Of a stretch of 64,000 nucleotides of DNA, positions 44,001-58,400 are shown piece by piece (position 1 is the stretch's first letter; the number at the start of each line of letters is the position of its first letter). Below the pieces are notes generated by a model that was not told the DNA's origin, did not search any database, and was given only the letters and a program-made list of their open reading frames with translations. Source of the stretch: Branchiostoma floridae (lineage: Eukaryota; Chordata; Leptocardii; Amphioxiformes; Branchiostomatidae); NCBI RefSeq assembly GCF_000003815.2, contig NC_049989.1, forward strand, positions 19,276,123 through 19,340,122, given 5' to 3'. A program made the translations under genes and the position numbers.

Positions 44001-47000
44001 ATGGCTCTTTCTACGTACCCTCGTTTCCTGGACATGCGTTAGTCGTAATTTCTTTTTACCCGTAAATTGCAGTTGGATCTAAAAGTAAAAGGTTTAACAT
44101 TGTGTCTATGGGCTCCCAAATGTTATTTTTTCTGTAACAGGAATAATTGTTATATTCCCTTTTGTTGAAGATCAGGGGTTGATCGATTTTCAATGGTTTG
44201 GGCATATAGATACTCAGCTAAGCATATTTAGCATTTTAGCATATTATGTATGTTATACGATTGCGGACCTACCTGTCATAAGAAGTGAGGAAAAATGTAT
44301 TTTGAAATGCATAAATTTACCATCTCATGAAATGAATGAATGAATAAAGTCTTCCATGCTGCCGACATTGTTTTAAAATGAACCTGTCTCTTAACTAGGC
44401 GTGAAGTGCCCAGTGCTAGCAGCTCCCGCAAACGGTGCAAAGGAAGGCTCCAATTCCTACCAAGACGTGGTGCAGTTCTCGTGTTATATCGGATACGACC
44501 TCATAGGCAGTTCTTCGTCGACATGCCAAGCTGACAGAACATGGACTACACCGGCCCCGACATGCTCAAGTGAGACAAATTCTATGTGGTAATGTTTTTT
44601 TTTTCAATCTCAGCTGTCAATGGCCTAAGAAATTTGATGATATCTGGGTGGGCCTTTAGCATTTTAGCATCAAGGGGATAAAGGTAACAAAACATAATAC
44701 AATTTGTAACTATTCTTCTACTTTGTGAAAAATGATTTTTTATGCTATACCAGGAGTCCAGTGCCCGCTGCTCACAGCTCCAGCAAACGGTGTGATGACT
44801 GGCGGCAATTTCTATCAAGACATAGCACGGTTCACCTGTAACTCAGGGTACGACCGTGTGGGGACCGCCAGCTTGACCTGCCAAGCTGACCGCACTTGGA
44901 ATGGGATCGCTCCAACCTGTACACGTAGGTTATAACATCGCTGAGCCGATAATAAATAAAATTACAAGGCTGTCACCAGGACCAGTACCTTCTTCCCTGG
45001 ACGGAAATTCACTTCTTGTCACGACCAAAAATGTCATTCCATCAATAAAAAAAGATGAACTTTTTGGCATGAAAATGATGTTTTTCGAAGCTTAAAATGA
45101 CAGATTTGACAGCGAAAATTAACAATAACAATTAAGTTTGCATATGGCTGTATTTTTGTTTATTTGTACTGGCACCATTTCAAAGCAGTGACAAGAACAC
45201 TGGGTTTGGTAACTCTAAGTAGAAATGACAAAAGTAAATGAATAAACAAACATTGGCTCCCTAACAAAGAGCGGGCCAAAAAACAACGTAAAACTGTAGA
45301 GAGCCCTGTTAGAGTAGCATTGTAGTAAAAAAAAGTACAGTACACTTTTTTCTTAAAAACAATAAAACAAACTGCTTAGCACCAAATTTTTGATCAGTCC
45401 TTTTATCCATTTCAAGCTGAAATGATCCAAATTATTACGTTTACTATTTGCCTAGTAGAAATGGAATACATGCGTGTAAATCATAGGGGATGAAAGAAAA
45501 AAATACTTATGTTCCCGAAAAGGACTGGGACCGAAATATCCCATTCTACTGCAGAGTACAAAAGTCCGAAAAATAGTAGTTTATTTTCATATATAAGATG
45601 ATATTTCTATTGAAACAACAACAACAAAACTTTTTTTTCTACTAGGCGTACAGTGTCCATCGCTGACCGCTCCTGAAAACGGTGCAATGACTGGCAACAA
45701 TTTCTACCAAGACGTGCTGCTGTTCACGTGCGATACTGGATACGAGATGGTCGGGGTCGCAAGCCTGACCTGCCAGGCTGACCGCACGTGGAGCGGGACT
45801 GCACCAACCTGCAGACGTAGGATAAATAGTTACATGTTAAAAGTTTTAAAAATAGTTAAAAGTTAACTAAACATCCAGGTATTAATTTGAGGCTACCAGT
45901 ATTTTTTGTTGTGGATGGGGGGGTGCGGTCTGGATACAGTGTTATAACATTTGTAGGTGTTGTAATTTTAAAGGTATATAATTTGTGTTTTTACTCTCTG
46001 TTTTATCTTTTCATAATGATTAATTGAATTCCATCTTGGTATCAACATTAACTTAACAATGCCTTGGTACAATGTATTATTTCAGGAAGATAATTCTACT
46101 GAAACGAATATGCCACATTGTATAATGAAAAAAAGAATTTCTTCCCTTGCTAGGCGTACAGTGCCCACTGCTAACAGCCCCTACAAATGGTGAAATGACT
46201 GGCTTCAATTTTTACCAAGACGTGGTGGAGTTCACGTGCGACTCTGGATATGAGATGGTTGGAAGCGTCAGTTTGACTTGTCAAGCAGATCGCACATGGA
46301 CTGGGATTGAACCAACATGTATACGTAAGTTTATGTAATAAGCTTATTAATTGATATGACATGTGATGATGATGTTCGTCCATCAGACATTATTACAACC
46401 ATTATGTCCAAATATGACATAATTTCCAAACATATCGCATGCTTTTAAAGCGCTAGATTAAATACATTCTTAGATTTTAGAATTGTAAACAAAATTAATT
46501 AAAAAATTACGACAAACTTACCCAAAAGTCGGTCAACATAGGAAGGTTGTACTAAATAACTTTATACTATTGCTCCATTAGGCTAATATCAATTTATATG
46601 TGCTGTGAAGTTTTATTGTGCCAGAATTGCATACAAATGAATTCCATGTAGAATGGCCCTCTCTCTAAAAGCACTCACCTATGTCTAATGACACTAAAGG
46701 TAGATATTGCCATTAGCAGTCAGCCTATTAATTAACACTTTACCGACATAGATTTAAAATACATTTCTCATAACAGGTATATGGTGTCCGATGTTGCCGA
46801 CTCCTACAAATGGTGGTTTTAGTGGCACCAACTTCTACATGGACACGGTGCTCTTCACGTGCGACTCAGGCTATGCTCTGATCGGAGATTCCAGTTCCAC
46901 CTGTCAGGCAGATCGGTCCTGGAGTAGCAACTTCCCTTCCTGCAGTGGTAGGCTATTCATTAACAATCGAATATGATATGGCCATCTATCATTGCCAATC

Positions 47001-49366
47001 ATTTTCACCTCCGTCAAGTAGGTGTGTGTAGAGAGAGAAAGTCTGTCACTATTGTGATTGTTGCGATAGCGGTACAGGTGTCTTGTGATCGTAAATGTTT
47101 AAAGAGGAGAGCTTAAAAAAAGGCAAATGATCTATTTCATTGCTTCGCTACGAGGGCAAATGATTTATTATCCAATTGAAAGTGATAAATTAATATTAAT
47201 CACCTCTAAATGTCTCTGTCCATTATTTTAAGTTTCATTTATAATTCCTATACAAAGTCCTATCATGACACGTTTCAAAAGCATGACTAGACATATTTTA
47301 TTTTATTTCATCTTGATTCTGTTTCTCTCTACTTAAATGCAGAAATTGATGAATGCTTAGCAGCAAATGGTGGCTGTGACCATACTTGTACCAACACCGC
47401 CGGATCATTTTACTGTTCCTGCGTAGCTGGCTACAACTTGAACGCAGACGGCTTTACTTGTGATGGTAAGGCAATGTTTGTATGCAAATAGTTCATACTT
47501 GAACATTGAAATGATTGAAAGATTCTCTTCTGCTGTTAGAATTCATATATAGTTTTTAAGACCAACGAAGGTCGGCATGATCGACCAAAAATTATTATTT
47601 TTTTCTTCTTGTTGGAACAAAGCTCAAACGTTAAAACAATATCGTTCTTGTCCAAGGTATAACATGCATTGTAGCTGCATTGATTAATTTTGGCGACAAT
47701 GCAGCAGGTACGACTATCTTTAGCCTTCAGGTTGGAATGATCTCCTCGTCAAGTTCTTCCGTAGATGCTTTCTTGGAGCTGACTGATTGTATAGCTTTAG
47801 ACTAGAAACTTCATTTTTCACCTAAAGGAAAGACACCTTCACGATGTAACCTGATTATATTTATATTAATAAATAAACTGCTGTCACTAATTGAAGTAAG
47901 TGCAAAATATCTATATATCACTTCTTTTAAAGGGTGCTTTAAAATCGTTATGTCTTTCCAGACATCAATGAATGCAACTTTGGAAACGGTGGATGTCAAC
48001 AGAATTGTCACAACCTCATCGGAAGCTTCCAGTGTTCCTGTGTGATTGGCTATGAACTAAATGAGGATGGTTTCGCTTGTGACGGTGAGCATATCGTAGC
48101 TAAAACACTCATTCATAACTTTCTGTAATAACCATGTCCAAGTTTATAACATTTTTATTGTTTACAGATACCGACGAATGCTTTACTGCAAACGGTGGCT
48201 GCGATCAGACTTGTACCAACAACATGGGCAGTTTCGCCTGTTCCTGTGGGACTGGATACAGTCTGAACGCCAACGGATTCTTCTGCGACGGTACGCAAGT
48301 TTCATTTTTGCCACAGTAAAAGACAGACTTTCAATTTATATGTATAGGTCCCTTGTAGTGCCTTGTGGCTCATACATGTTTCCTTGCTGTTTCTGCACGT
48401 ATGCGTAACGTAGCAGGGTGTGTGGGAGGGTTGCTTGTCCTTCCCCTAAACGTGGTTGAGGCACCTACTCGCAAGCGGACCCCATTTACGTCCCTTACAA
48501 AAGACGGGTACAGCCCAAACCTAGATTTCCTTACCCCGGACTTGAGCCGGGGTTTCCCAGGCACTAATTCATTGGAAACAGGAGCTCAACTGCGAGGTTT
48601 CTTAAGCCTTTGTATAGTACTATGTTAGATTAAAATTATTGTTTAGTAATTTTTGAAGCTGATTCTTTTTGCAGACGTTGACGAATGTTCTACTTTAAAT
48701 GGTGGCTGTCAGCATATGTGTACCAATGTCATTGGAAGTTTCCATTGCTCGTGCCAGAACGGCTATACCCTGAACAGCGATGAGCTCAATTGTGATGGTA
48801 GGTATTCTCGTGATTTTTATGGACATACATTATTTGCGATCTTTGCCTTTCGTGTAATTAATTTTTGTTCACAAACTTTATGATTCGTAACTGCGCCATT
48901 GGTACAAATATGATTATCAAATTATTAACTCAATTNNNNNNNNNNNNNNNNNNNNNNNNNNNNNNNNNNNNNNNNNNNNNNNNNNNNNNNNNNNNNNNNN
49001 NNNNNNNNNNNNNNNNNNNNNNNNNNNNNNNNNNNAATTCTTTGCCAGATTGTCCCCCCAGCAGCCTTGTCAAGACAATGACAAGAAAGAGATTGAAACA
49101 TATAAATAAGCTGACTCATTGTAAAAAAAAATACAATAGAGCGTGTGATTATATTTTTGCTTACAAATGCAGACATCGACGAATGTGCATCTGGAAATGG
49201 CGGGTGTGACCAGACCTGTACCAATCTTATCCCAAGTTTCCAATGTTCGTGCAATGTTGGCTACATCCTCAATGTAGACGGGTTTTCGTGTGACGGTAGG
49301 TAGCGATGTTTCCTCATGAAAACTAGGTTCATTTCTGGTTCTTTGTAAAGGCATCTTTATGTACGT

Positions 49367-49402
<36 letters not shown>

Positions 49403-52390
49403 CCTCTCTCTCCCTCTCTCTCACTCACTCTATCTATCTCTTTCTCTCTATCTCACACATCTTTCTCTCTCTCCCACATACCCTCTCTCTCTTTCGCTCT
49501 CTCTTTCTTACCTTTCTCTTCCTATCTCTTTCCACCACTGTCAATTACACACTTGCAACATGCTAAGGATATTATCGGAGGTAAATTTTCTCTTTGCTAT
49601 TTTATTGCAGGTTATATATTAAGTATTTTAGACATGACATGTTTTTCTCCAAATTGACAAGCTTTATATCTGAATTTAAAAATTGGGTATTCAAAGAGCC
49701 AACTGCGGAATAAGCCATGGTTGTCGTCATGATATCAATAGTTAAAACTGATTGTCACGAATTATGTATCTTACCTTAGTTTCACTGTATATGATATGTT
49801 TTATAACACAGATGTGGATGAATGTGACTCTGCAAACGGTGGCTGTGGGCAGACCTGCACGAATAGCATCGGCAGTTTCCAGTGTTCCTGTATGAACGGT
49901 TACAACCTAAATGCAGATGGCCTGGCATGTGACGGTTAGAACACATTTTTTTTTAAATTGGACTTTATTTTGAAAAATTAAATCAATGCTAAAATATCTA
50001 CAGTATATGCGTTGCCTGATGTTTATGAAGGTTAGAAATATTTAAAGTTAGAAGTATTTAAAGAATCACCTGTCAACTGGATAAAATACTATTATCATCT
50101 ACGGACGTTTGGAGTTATATACTTTACTCTTCTACTAGGATGAACTAGTAGAACAAGTCAATGCTACATCCCTTGGTTATTTTAAATGGTTTGTATTTTA
50201 AGAAAGTGTAAAGGACGATTCACAACTAAGCTTTGCATGAATGTGGGTGTGAATTAATGTAATTATATTACTTAACCTGTCTTTCTTCAATTTTGCAGAC
50301 GTCGATGAATGCTCCAATGCAAATAGTGGCTGTGCGCAAACCTGTACAAACACCATTGGGAGTTTCCAGTGTTCGTGTGGAATTGGCTACACCTTAAATG
50401 CTGATCTGATTTCTTGTGACAGTAGGGAATATTGTTACTACATGTAGTTGAAAAATAAGTAGCTAATATTCTGTTGCTATACAATAATGTTTCTAACCTG
50501 TTGTCGTGTATTGAAATTTCGTTAAACCTCCATTGTCTTGCCCCAGTAATTCCTCACTACATTTGATCTAATCTATTGAGATTGCAGACGATGCAATACA
50601 TGGTAAACCCAAGCAGCTTAGCTGATTTTGTGTGCCAACACATATATACATTTACACATAACTCAAATAACTCAAATGGTTAGACATTTTCATAATACAA
50701 CAAGATTAAGCCTTAGCACAAACCTTCTTGAGTAGAACATAAATTAAACTTGTTATAGAGGTTGGTAACATGGGGGTCAGAGGTCTAGTCTTGTTGAAAC
50801 TGTACTTTGTGATCTTATCCAGCGCAAAATAGCAGAACAAGTATAAAATACAGACAATTGAAGCGCTAGATTATAAATGTTAACAACGAGTATTTACTAC
50901 ATTTTTTCAGATATCAATGAATGCTCCGTAGCAAATGGAGGCTGTGAGCAGAATTGTAGCAACACCATCGGGAGCTTTCAGTGTACCTGTGGCACGGGAT
51001 ACGTATTGAATGTCGACGGTTTTGCATGTGATGGTATGTATACCTTTGTGTTATCATAATATTTAGTTTTGACTCAATTCTGTAGCCATTGTGCTTGTTA
51101 GAACCAGCGTCTCTCTCTTTATCTTTTATACAAAAAGAGTAAAGAGGCATTGTGACCACGTGGCTGTAGGCGCATCCAGTTGTAGAAAACGAAAATTGAC
51201 AGACTTAACTATAAACATGACATTTATCTAACTATAAACAGTTTTCATTGACATACAGATCAAGGACAATAATTTCAATATCAAAACATATACATCTGCC
51301 GGATGCATTTTAATATTGCACAAAGGTTAAAAGAATCCGGTGTAATTTTTCAGCAATCGATTCGTATGTTTGAGGCGTTGCGATGACACGCCGAGTATTG
51401 CTACATAGGATGCAATTCACCCTTTCTTCTCTTTCCTGTGCAGATGTTGACGAATGCAACACAGCAAATGGAGGATGTTCGCATGTTTGCAACAACACCA
51501 TCGGTAGTTTTGAGTGCTTCTGTAACACAGGATATATGCTCGATATTGACGGATTTTCCTGTTCTGGTAAGAAGGCTTCCATTACTATCGAGAGTATATG
51601 ACAAAAATTTGACGACTTGTTTGATATATTGTCGATTTATTGGAGCTATGGACACGACATACATTCTTCTCGGATGTTATGTAGATAATCAAACTACTGG
51701 CTATGATTTTTGAAACAAACGGTCAGACGTTTAGGAAGTATCCACTACCATTTGTCAGTGACACTGGGGAAAGCTGGCTGCTTAGCAGATTTCATACCCG
51801 ACCTATGAATCAATATGCAAAGGAGATGATGAAACATTTTTGATAGTCCAATGGCTAACAAAAGTAAGACTTAGGTCACTGTCAAACTTTTGTGTTTTAC
51901 TATCCAAACTTTTCGTATCAATTTTCGTATCAAAGGCACAATATAAAACCTGCCCTTCAACTATCTTTTACAGTGTCACTGACAAAAAAAAGTAGATACT
52001 ATCTAAAACGTTTGAACGTTTCCCCAATCATATACTGTTGCTTGAGTAACTGATTATTATCGTGTCTTATTAGCTGAATGCCTAACCTTCATCGACGCGT
52101 TACTGTAGATACAAAATGTTTTGATACTGTGCTGATCATGACCTTTGTTGTTACAAGAAATTGTACATTTCTTTCCTCAGACATTAACGAATGTGACAAC
52201 GCAAACGGAGGTTGTGGCCAGTTCTGTAACAACATCATCGGAAGCTTCAACTGCTACTGTGCGACTGGCTACAGTTTACGTGTGGATAATTTCACCTGTA
52301 CCGGTAGGAGTTTTTTTCATTAAGAAGCAATTAAGGAGCACTTGATTCTTTTTTACTTCAATACCTGTGTGCGTGAGTGTGTGTGTGTGC

Positions 52391-52446
<56 letters not shown>

Positions 52447-55400
52447 GTGTGTGTGTGTTTGTTTCTCTTCCCAACAAAACTTGAGACCCTTATGATATTT
52501 CTTACCTGGTTTGGGTTTTCAACGAATTATCAAAATTAATAATATTTCCTTTCAAGTACAGCAGAACTTTAGCAAACTTCTTGGTTTTAATGCATTCTAC
52601 TTAAGTTGCTTTGACGATCTTTCAAAATTGAACGCTTAGTTAAGTAACGGAAAGGTTGGCCAGCATTATCTCTAACAAAATGTTAAGATAAAGTAGCCTT
52701 GTCATGATATAGGGTGAAATGATAGCTGCATCACTGCACTCGGCCGCAAAATGTAACGTATTGAGAGTAACATCACATTATGAAAAAAATTCACGAGAAC
52801 TTTTACCTACAGGATTTGGTCCGGTTTCACAACTTTCTTGTACAACGATCACAACTACTTCAATATCTATCACTTGGATTGAGCCAGTCCCTGACGTCAT
52901 AGGATACGATATCGTCTACGTACCTACACAGGGTAAGTTCACTTCAACATACAGGACAATGTTGTTTTGTTTCCAGCACTGAATGTATTTGTGGAAAGAT
53001 ACAGGCCACAATGACGAAGGACGGTAGGAGCTGTTAATATTAGCTTCACCGAAATTAAAGAAATGAAAACTGGCAAGGGCATATACAAGTCCAATAACGA
53101 AAAATACTGAATTACAGTTTGGCAGTCGAGAATCCAAGAGCGCATTAATGTAAAACAGAGTCGTATAATGTTTTACAATTAGATATATAGAACGGTCACA
53201 TTATGTTCCAAGTGCGAAGCGTTTTGTATCAGCGATAGGTCAAATATGCTCTTTGGATAGGAAGGGCTATGTCCCGAGTAACAGTGTTTTTAGGAAAGTG
53301 AACCTATTATAAATGCACTACCCAATGCATATGTCTCCCAAAATGTCGAGAATTTCATCCTGCACTGCATACAGAAGCACAAGAAATCAAACCCAAAAGC
53401 ATTCGTTGTAGTTTAGAAGTATGTGACTAATTGATGACCCCTATTTCACTTAATGTCCTCTTTGTTATTGTATACCATTCAGTATCATTATCATCATTGC
53501 ACTTTCATGTATTTTTTGGGTATGAGTTCGCAATAAAGATTCTCTATAAAATATGTTTTAAGATTGCCAAGATGGTGCCAGGTTCCTAAGACTAATCACA
53601 CGGTTACCAGGATTACCACAAACTATACATAACCGTTACATTGTTGATGCAGGAAATCAACAACATCTTTTCGTGCTTTTTTCTGTCTTAGTTGTGACGA
53701 ATTAATTTATTTTACAGGATTCTTTCAGCCTTCCCCGATGACACATTTTAGAAGTCCTGGTGACACCAATGCAACAGTATCCGGCTTGTTCAGCGGGGTG
53801 CAGTACTCTCTCTCAGTTTTTGCGTTTGGAATGTGGAATGACAGTGCGAACGTCAGCACAGAGTGCATAACTGGTGAGCGAATAATATTTTAGGTAATAG
53901 GGCTCCCGCTTTCCCTTTTCTTCTTTCAGCGAATCTTGTTGTATATGCTGTTTGCTAGCGCCCAAGCTGGTGTGTTATGCCGAAGGGCGGTTATACCGGC
54001 TATATATATAGATACAGATATAGAACCTACCAGTGTAGCATGCATATAAAAATGAAAGCTAAAGATAATATATAACTAAGAATTTGACATATCGTAGCCA
54101 AAAATTAAACCATTCAACGGCAACTCTTTTACACCGATAAAGCTATGAGACATGCAGGTGATACGATACACGGCACAAGGGATAAAACAGCTACTGAACA
54201 GGAGATACTATCATCGAAGAAGAATAGTTTAAACATCTGACCATCTGCACAATCTATCTAGTATTTGCTTATTGAACAACTAACACTTTAGTTTATATTG
54301 TGTTAATTGTACTTTAAAATGTTGAACAAAAGTAAAAGAGAGGAATTTCTGTGAAACTGTTTGTTCTTTGTTGCACCCGAAGGACTCCATCCCCCTATCA
54401 ACATCAGCCTGAGTCTTGCCAGCCCTGAGTCGGTCAATGTTAGTTGGTCGAAGCCTGCTCGAACACTGGTGCTTGGCTACAAGGTGTGGCTGACAGACAA
54501 GGAAACTATGATCGTTGCCTCTTCATGGCATCTTCCCCAGTCAGCTGTGTCGGCTGCCTTCACTTCCCTCGTCCCTGCTACAGAGTACGTGGTGGCGGTA
54601 AGCTGCATCAGCGAGTTCTTCCAGGGACCACAAGCAGACGTGACAATAATAACAGGTTATTACCCTTAATGGTGCTCTTAATCTCTAATCTTTTTATGTC
54701 GTTATAAGAAGTCAAACCCAATAAGTTACATCTTTAAGTTAGACCAGAGTAGTCGCTTACTATACTGTTTTAGTGCTTACCATTATTTGTCTGTCTTTTT
54801 TTCTTTTGTCACCTGCAATTAGCCCACGGGCAAGAATTTGCAATAAACTTATCATTATATTTCTTGTATTCAATGGATTTCGTATGTAATCCGTGATCAA
54901 TCGTTGTCAATGGACTATCATGAATATCTCTAAATGAAGGAAACATATTCTTTATTTAACCCACAGACACCGACCCCCCATTTCGTCTATTTGTGGACGA
55001 CATACGTAACAGTAGGTTTACCCTGTTTTGGACGCCACCAGTCGCCAAGCTCATAGGATACGAACTCAAAATCGACAGCTCAGGGCAACAACGGAAACGA
55101 AGATCCACGAGTACTATCACCCTTTCCAGCAGCAGCAATAGCTATGTGATGCAGGACCTGATCCCTGCCTCCCAATACATACTCAGTCTGACGGCGATCA
55201 GTCGCTTTGCGCGAAGCACAACTATAACCACAGCAGGCATCACAGGTAAACCAAGATCGTCGACCATCTAAAAAAAATGTGAAGTGTATGATATAAAAAA
55301 ATAGTTTGGCATGACTATATAACTTTTTCTCAAGAAAAAGGTGTGCATACTTTGCGATCTGCGAAATACACTTGCAAAGTACACAAAGATAAATTCATTT

Positions 55401-58400
55401 TATAAATTTACTCTTTCCAGACACAGATCCGCCATCTGATTTCAAAGTTCAAAAGGTTTCCTCCACTTGGATTTATGTGAAATGGACGCCACCTGTCGCA
55501 GCCGTTGTCTCCTATCAACTTGAAGTGATAGAAGATGTAAGCCAGGACGAGATGCAATTCACGTGAGTAAACAGCCCCACGTGAATAAAAAAAACGTGCG
55601 TGAAGGTTTTTTTTTCTATTTGCTTTGGGACAAACGAGGACAATGTGGCACTGCACTCAAGTTTTGTAACTTATATTAACAGTGTCACATACAGTCTTTT
55701 ACCTCCCCGACCGAAGTCTGGTACCCATTTTTTACACCTGGGTGAAGTGAGGAAGGCCGTGTAAAGTGCATTTTCCAAGAGCAAAACGTTGGGGGCACGG
55801 TGGGGATCGAACTCTAGACCTATAGATTCCGAGCCGAACGCTCTACCAGTTACGCCACGCCCGACGCCACGTTAAGGTGGAGGTTGCGTGTTTGAGTAGA
55901 CCCACACCTCGAGCACGTTAGCCAGGGGGCCATACTTGTAGGGGTAGGAATCCTTGCCGCTATGAGCGGTTCAAAACCTACAGTCGTATTATATCGTACG
56001 TATTGAAGCAATTATTGTACTGAGGTCATCCAAGTTAGTACCAAATGTCAGCCGCTCAAGACCTTTGCGATTTAACCCCGCACATTTGAAATTTCAGCCC
56101 CTGGAACCCAGAGGCAGAGAGAAAGAGAGAGAGAATCTGTTAATTCTTAACATAAGTTCTAACGTCAAGGTACGCCGAATAGCAATTACTCTGGCAACTT
56201 GATATGATTTGAAAATGGTCAAAATCATATCCAGTTGCTTGAGTAAGCGCTATTTGGCGTATATTATCACCTGGGTATCTAACCTTTATTGACGTGTAGC
56301 GTCAAGGGTTGTAGGTTTTGCATTTTAGCAGCCTCAGGAATTAATGGACATCATTTTATAACACTGCAGTGTACCCCCTACTCTAACTGCCTTCAACATA
56401 ACGGCGCTCAAACCGACCACTAAGTACATCATCCGGATTGCAGCCGTCAGTGTGTACGGAAGTAGTGACACCGTTGAGATCCATGGTAGCACAGGTAGAT
56501 ATTTCAACTTAATGTATTAGTTATCTACACATCACATAAACCATCATGTTCAAAGAGGGCACATTCTCTCAACCTGAGTTGGCAATTACCGTGTAAAGAA
56601 CAGTTATTACAAGAAAGAAAACGTTTGATAATACATTGAAAATCAAAGTAATCGAAAGACAGGCTTTAGCTTTTACATTGACTTGTTGTGAAGTCCCATG
56701 GCGCTTAGTCTTGTCCTGTGATTCCTGTGATTTCTTTTTTTGCTTATTAAAGGAAGATCAGTCGAAGCATTCCTACAAATAATGTCCACCAATTGTATCT
56801 TTGGGGACAGCCTTCTAATTCTATGCTCGGGCTCCACTGCGTACTATAACCGTCATTCGGCGTACCACACGGGCACGCTTTTGGCAGGAGCTAGTTGTTA
56901 CAGAGCGAAAAGTCACACCTAACCTTTGCACATCCTTCTGCACATTAGGGGTGTCGGAATGCAGGGAACCGTTAATGGAAAAGATAGATTATTAAGTTAA
57001 ATCTAAACATATGTTTCTCAATAGTATCTGCCGTCGTCACTGAATATTCAGTAAGGAAAACCACAACACAAGAGGCTACAACAACAACAACGGACAGATA
57101 TGTCGCCACCACGGATGCGTTCTGGTTTACTCAACTGCATACTATGCGTAAAACAGGTGACATAATTGACTATGTCCACATCCCCTATCAAATGCCAGTA
57201 ACGTGGCCAGTGTGCATCAAATATACATAAGTGTAGATTTTTCTTATAAAATCTCAAAAGTATGAAAGCCTATTTATAGATAGTATCGATAAAACCTGTA
57301 TTTGCCAATACAGTAGAAGCCAGTTGATTGCACAACGGATAACTGCACGCTTCTGTTAATTGCACGGAATTCCCAAATCCCAAACCGGTGCGGTCCAGCT
57401 GGATAACCGCGCATCATTACACAATCCGGATAAATGCACGAAATACATTGGTAAATGGGGTGTGCAATTAAACAGCTTCTACTGTACCATGTACTCTATT
57501 AGCATCTTAATTAAGGTCACATGAAGAGGCATTTTTGCACAGAGATAGTCATCTGTCATATGATACTCGAGTGTGAGTTTGCAAACTTGCTGAACGCGTG
57601 TGTGTTTTCTTTACAGGCTCTACACCAGACATAAAACAGTTAGGTTAGAGGAGTTAGAATCAACAACGATGTCTTCTACAACAGGTAGGAGTATAATCAG
57701 CAACATATGTCATCAAAGTAATTTCTTCTGGATTTTTTTTCCACAAAAATAAAAATAATTATATTTCCGCTATTCTGTGTTGTCCTTTTACCTCTCCTAC
57801 TCACTTTCAGTTACCACATTTGATTTTGTTAACTTTATTTGTTTACAAAATTGGATTTTGTTCCATACAATTCATTTAATGTAATTGCATTGTGAGGTGA
57901 CTTCAAGACCCTGTTAGTTTCAAACCTTTGATATTGAAAGTCAATGATACAGCGAGTATTCAATTATCATGCAATTACAACTAGGGAATGGTGAATTGTG
58001 AACACATGACCGTAACGTTTTAGTCTGACATTACTATCATGAATACACATCTTGTCTTTTTGCAGAATTCCAGCTACAAAAACATGCATTGACCACACCT
58101 GTGACGACACCACGACGTACGTTGAAAATAGCACTGTTTGATGTTTTAAGTAACATGTTAGAAATACTCAAAGAAAGATCTAAATGTTTCTTATATATTT
58201 CCAGTTGGTGTGTTATGCAAAATGTAGTTTATGAATTCATATTTAATTCAATATTCATAATGCGATAAGTTTTTGCTAAAAAGGGTACTTCATGCTCCCT
58301 ATTGATTCTTTGCGATTTTAGCCAGCGGCCGAGAGTACCGCACTTCTGAAACTACTCCAAGTCTTCTCCAAACGGTAAAACATTTTCTTTACAAATAATT

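Noticed and set aside
48865-49209. Open frames running through the N gap
   Set aside because: The Ns are translated as X; no real sequence supports them.
49359-49622. SLSLSL-type open frame
   Set aside because: It is a CT microsatellite in an intron.
52342-52539. CVCVCV-type open frame
   Set aside because: It is a GT microsatellite in an intron.
55798-55865. tRNA gene on the minus strand
   Set aside because: A and B boxes are present, but the acceptor stem does not pair and SINE body sequence follows.
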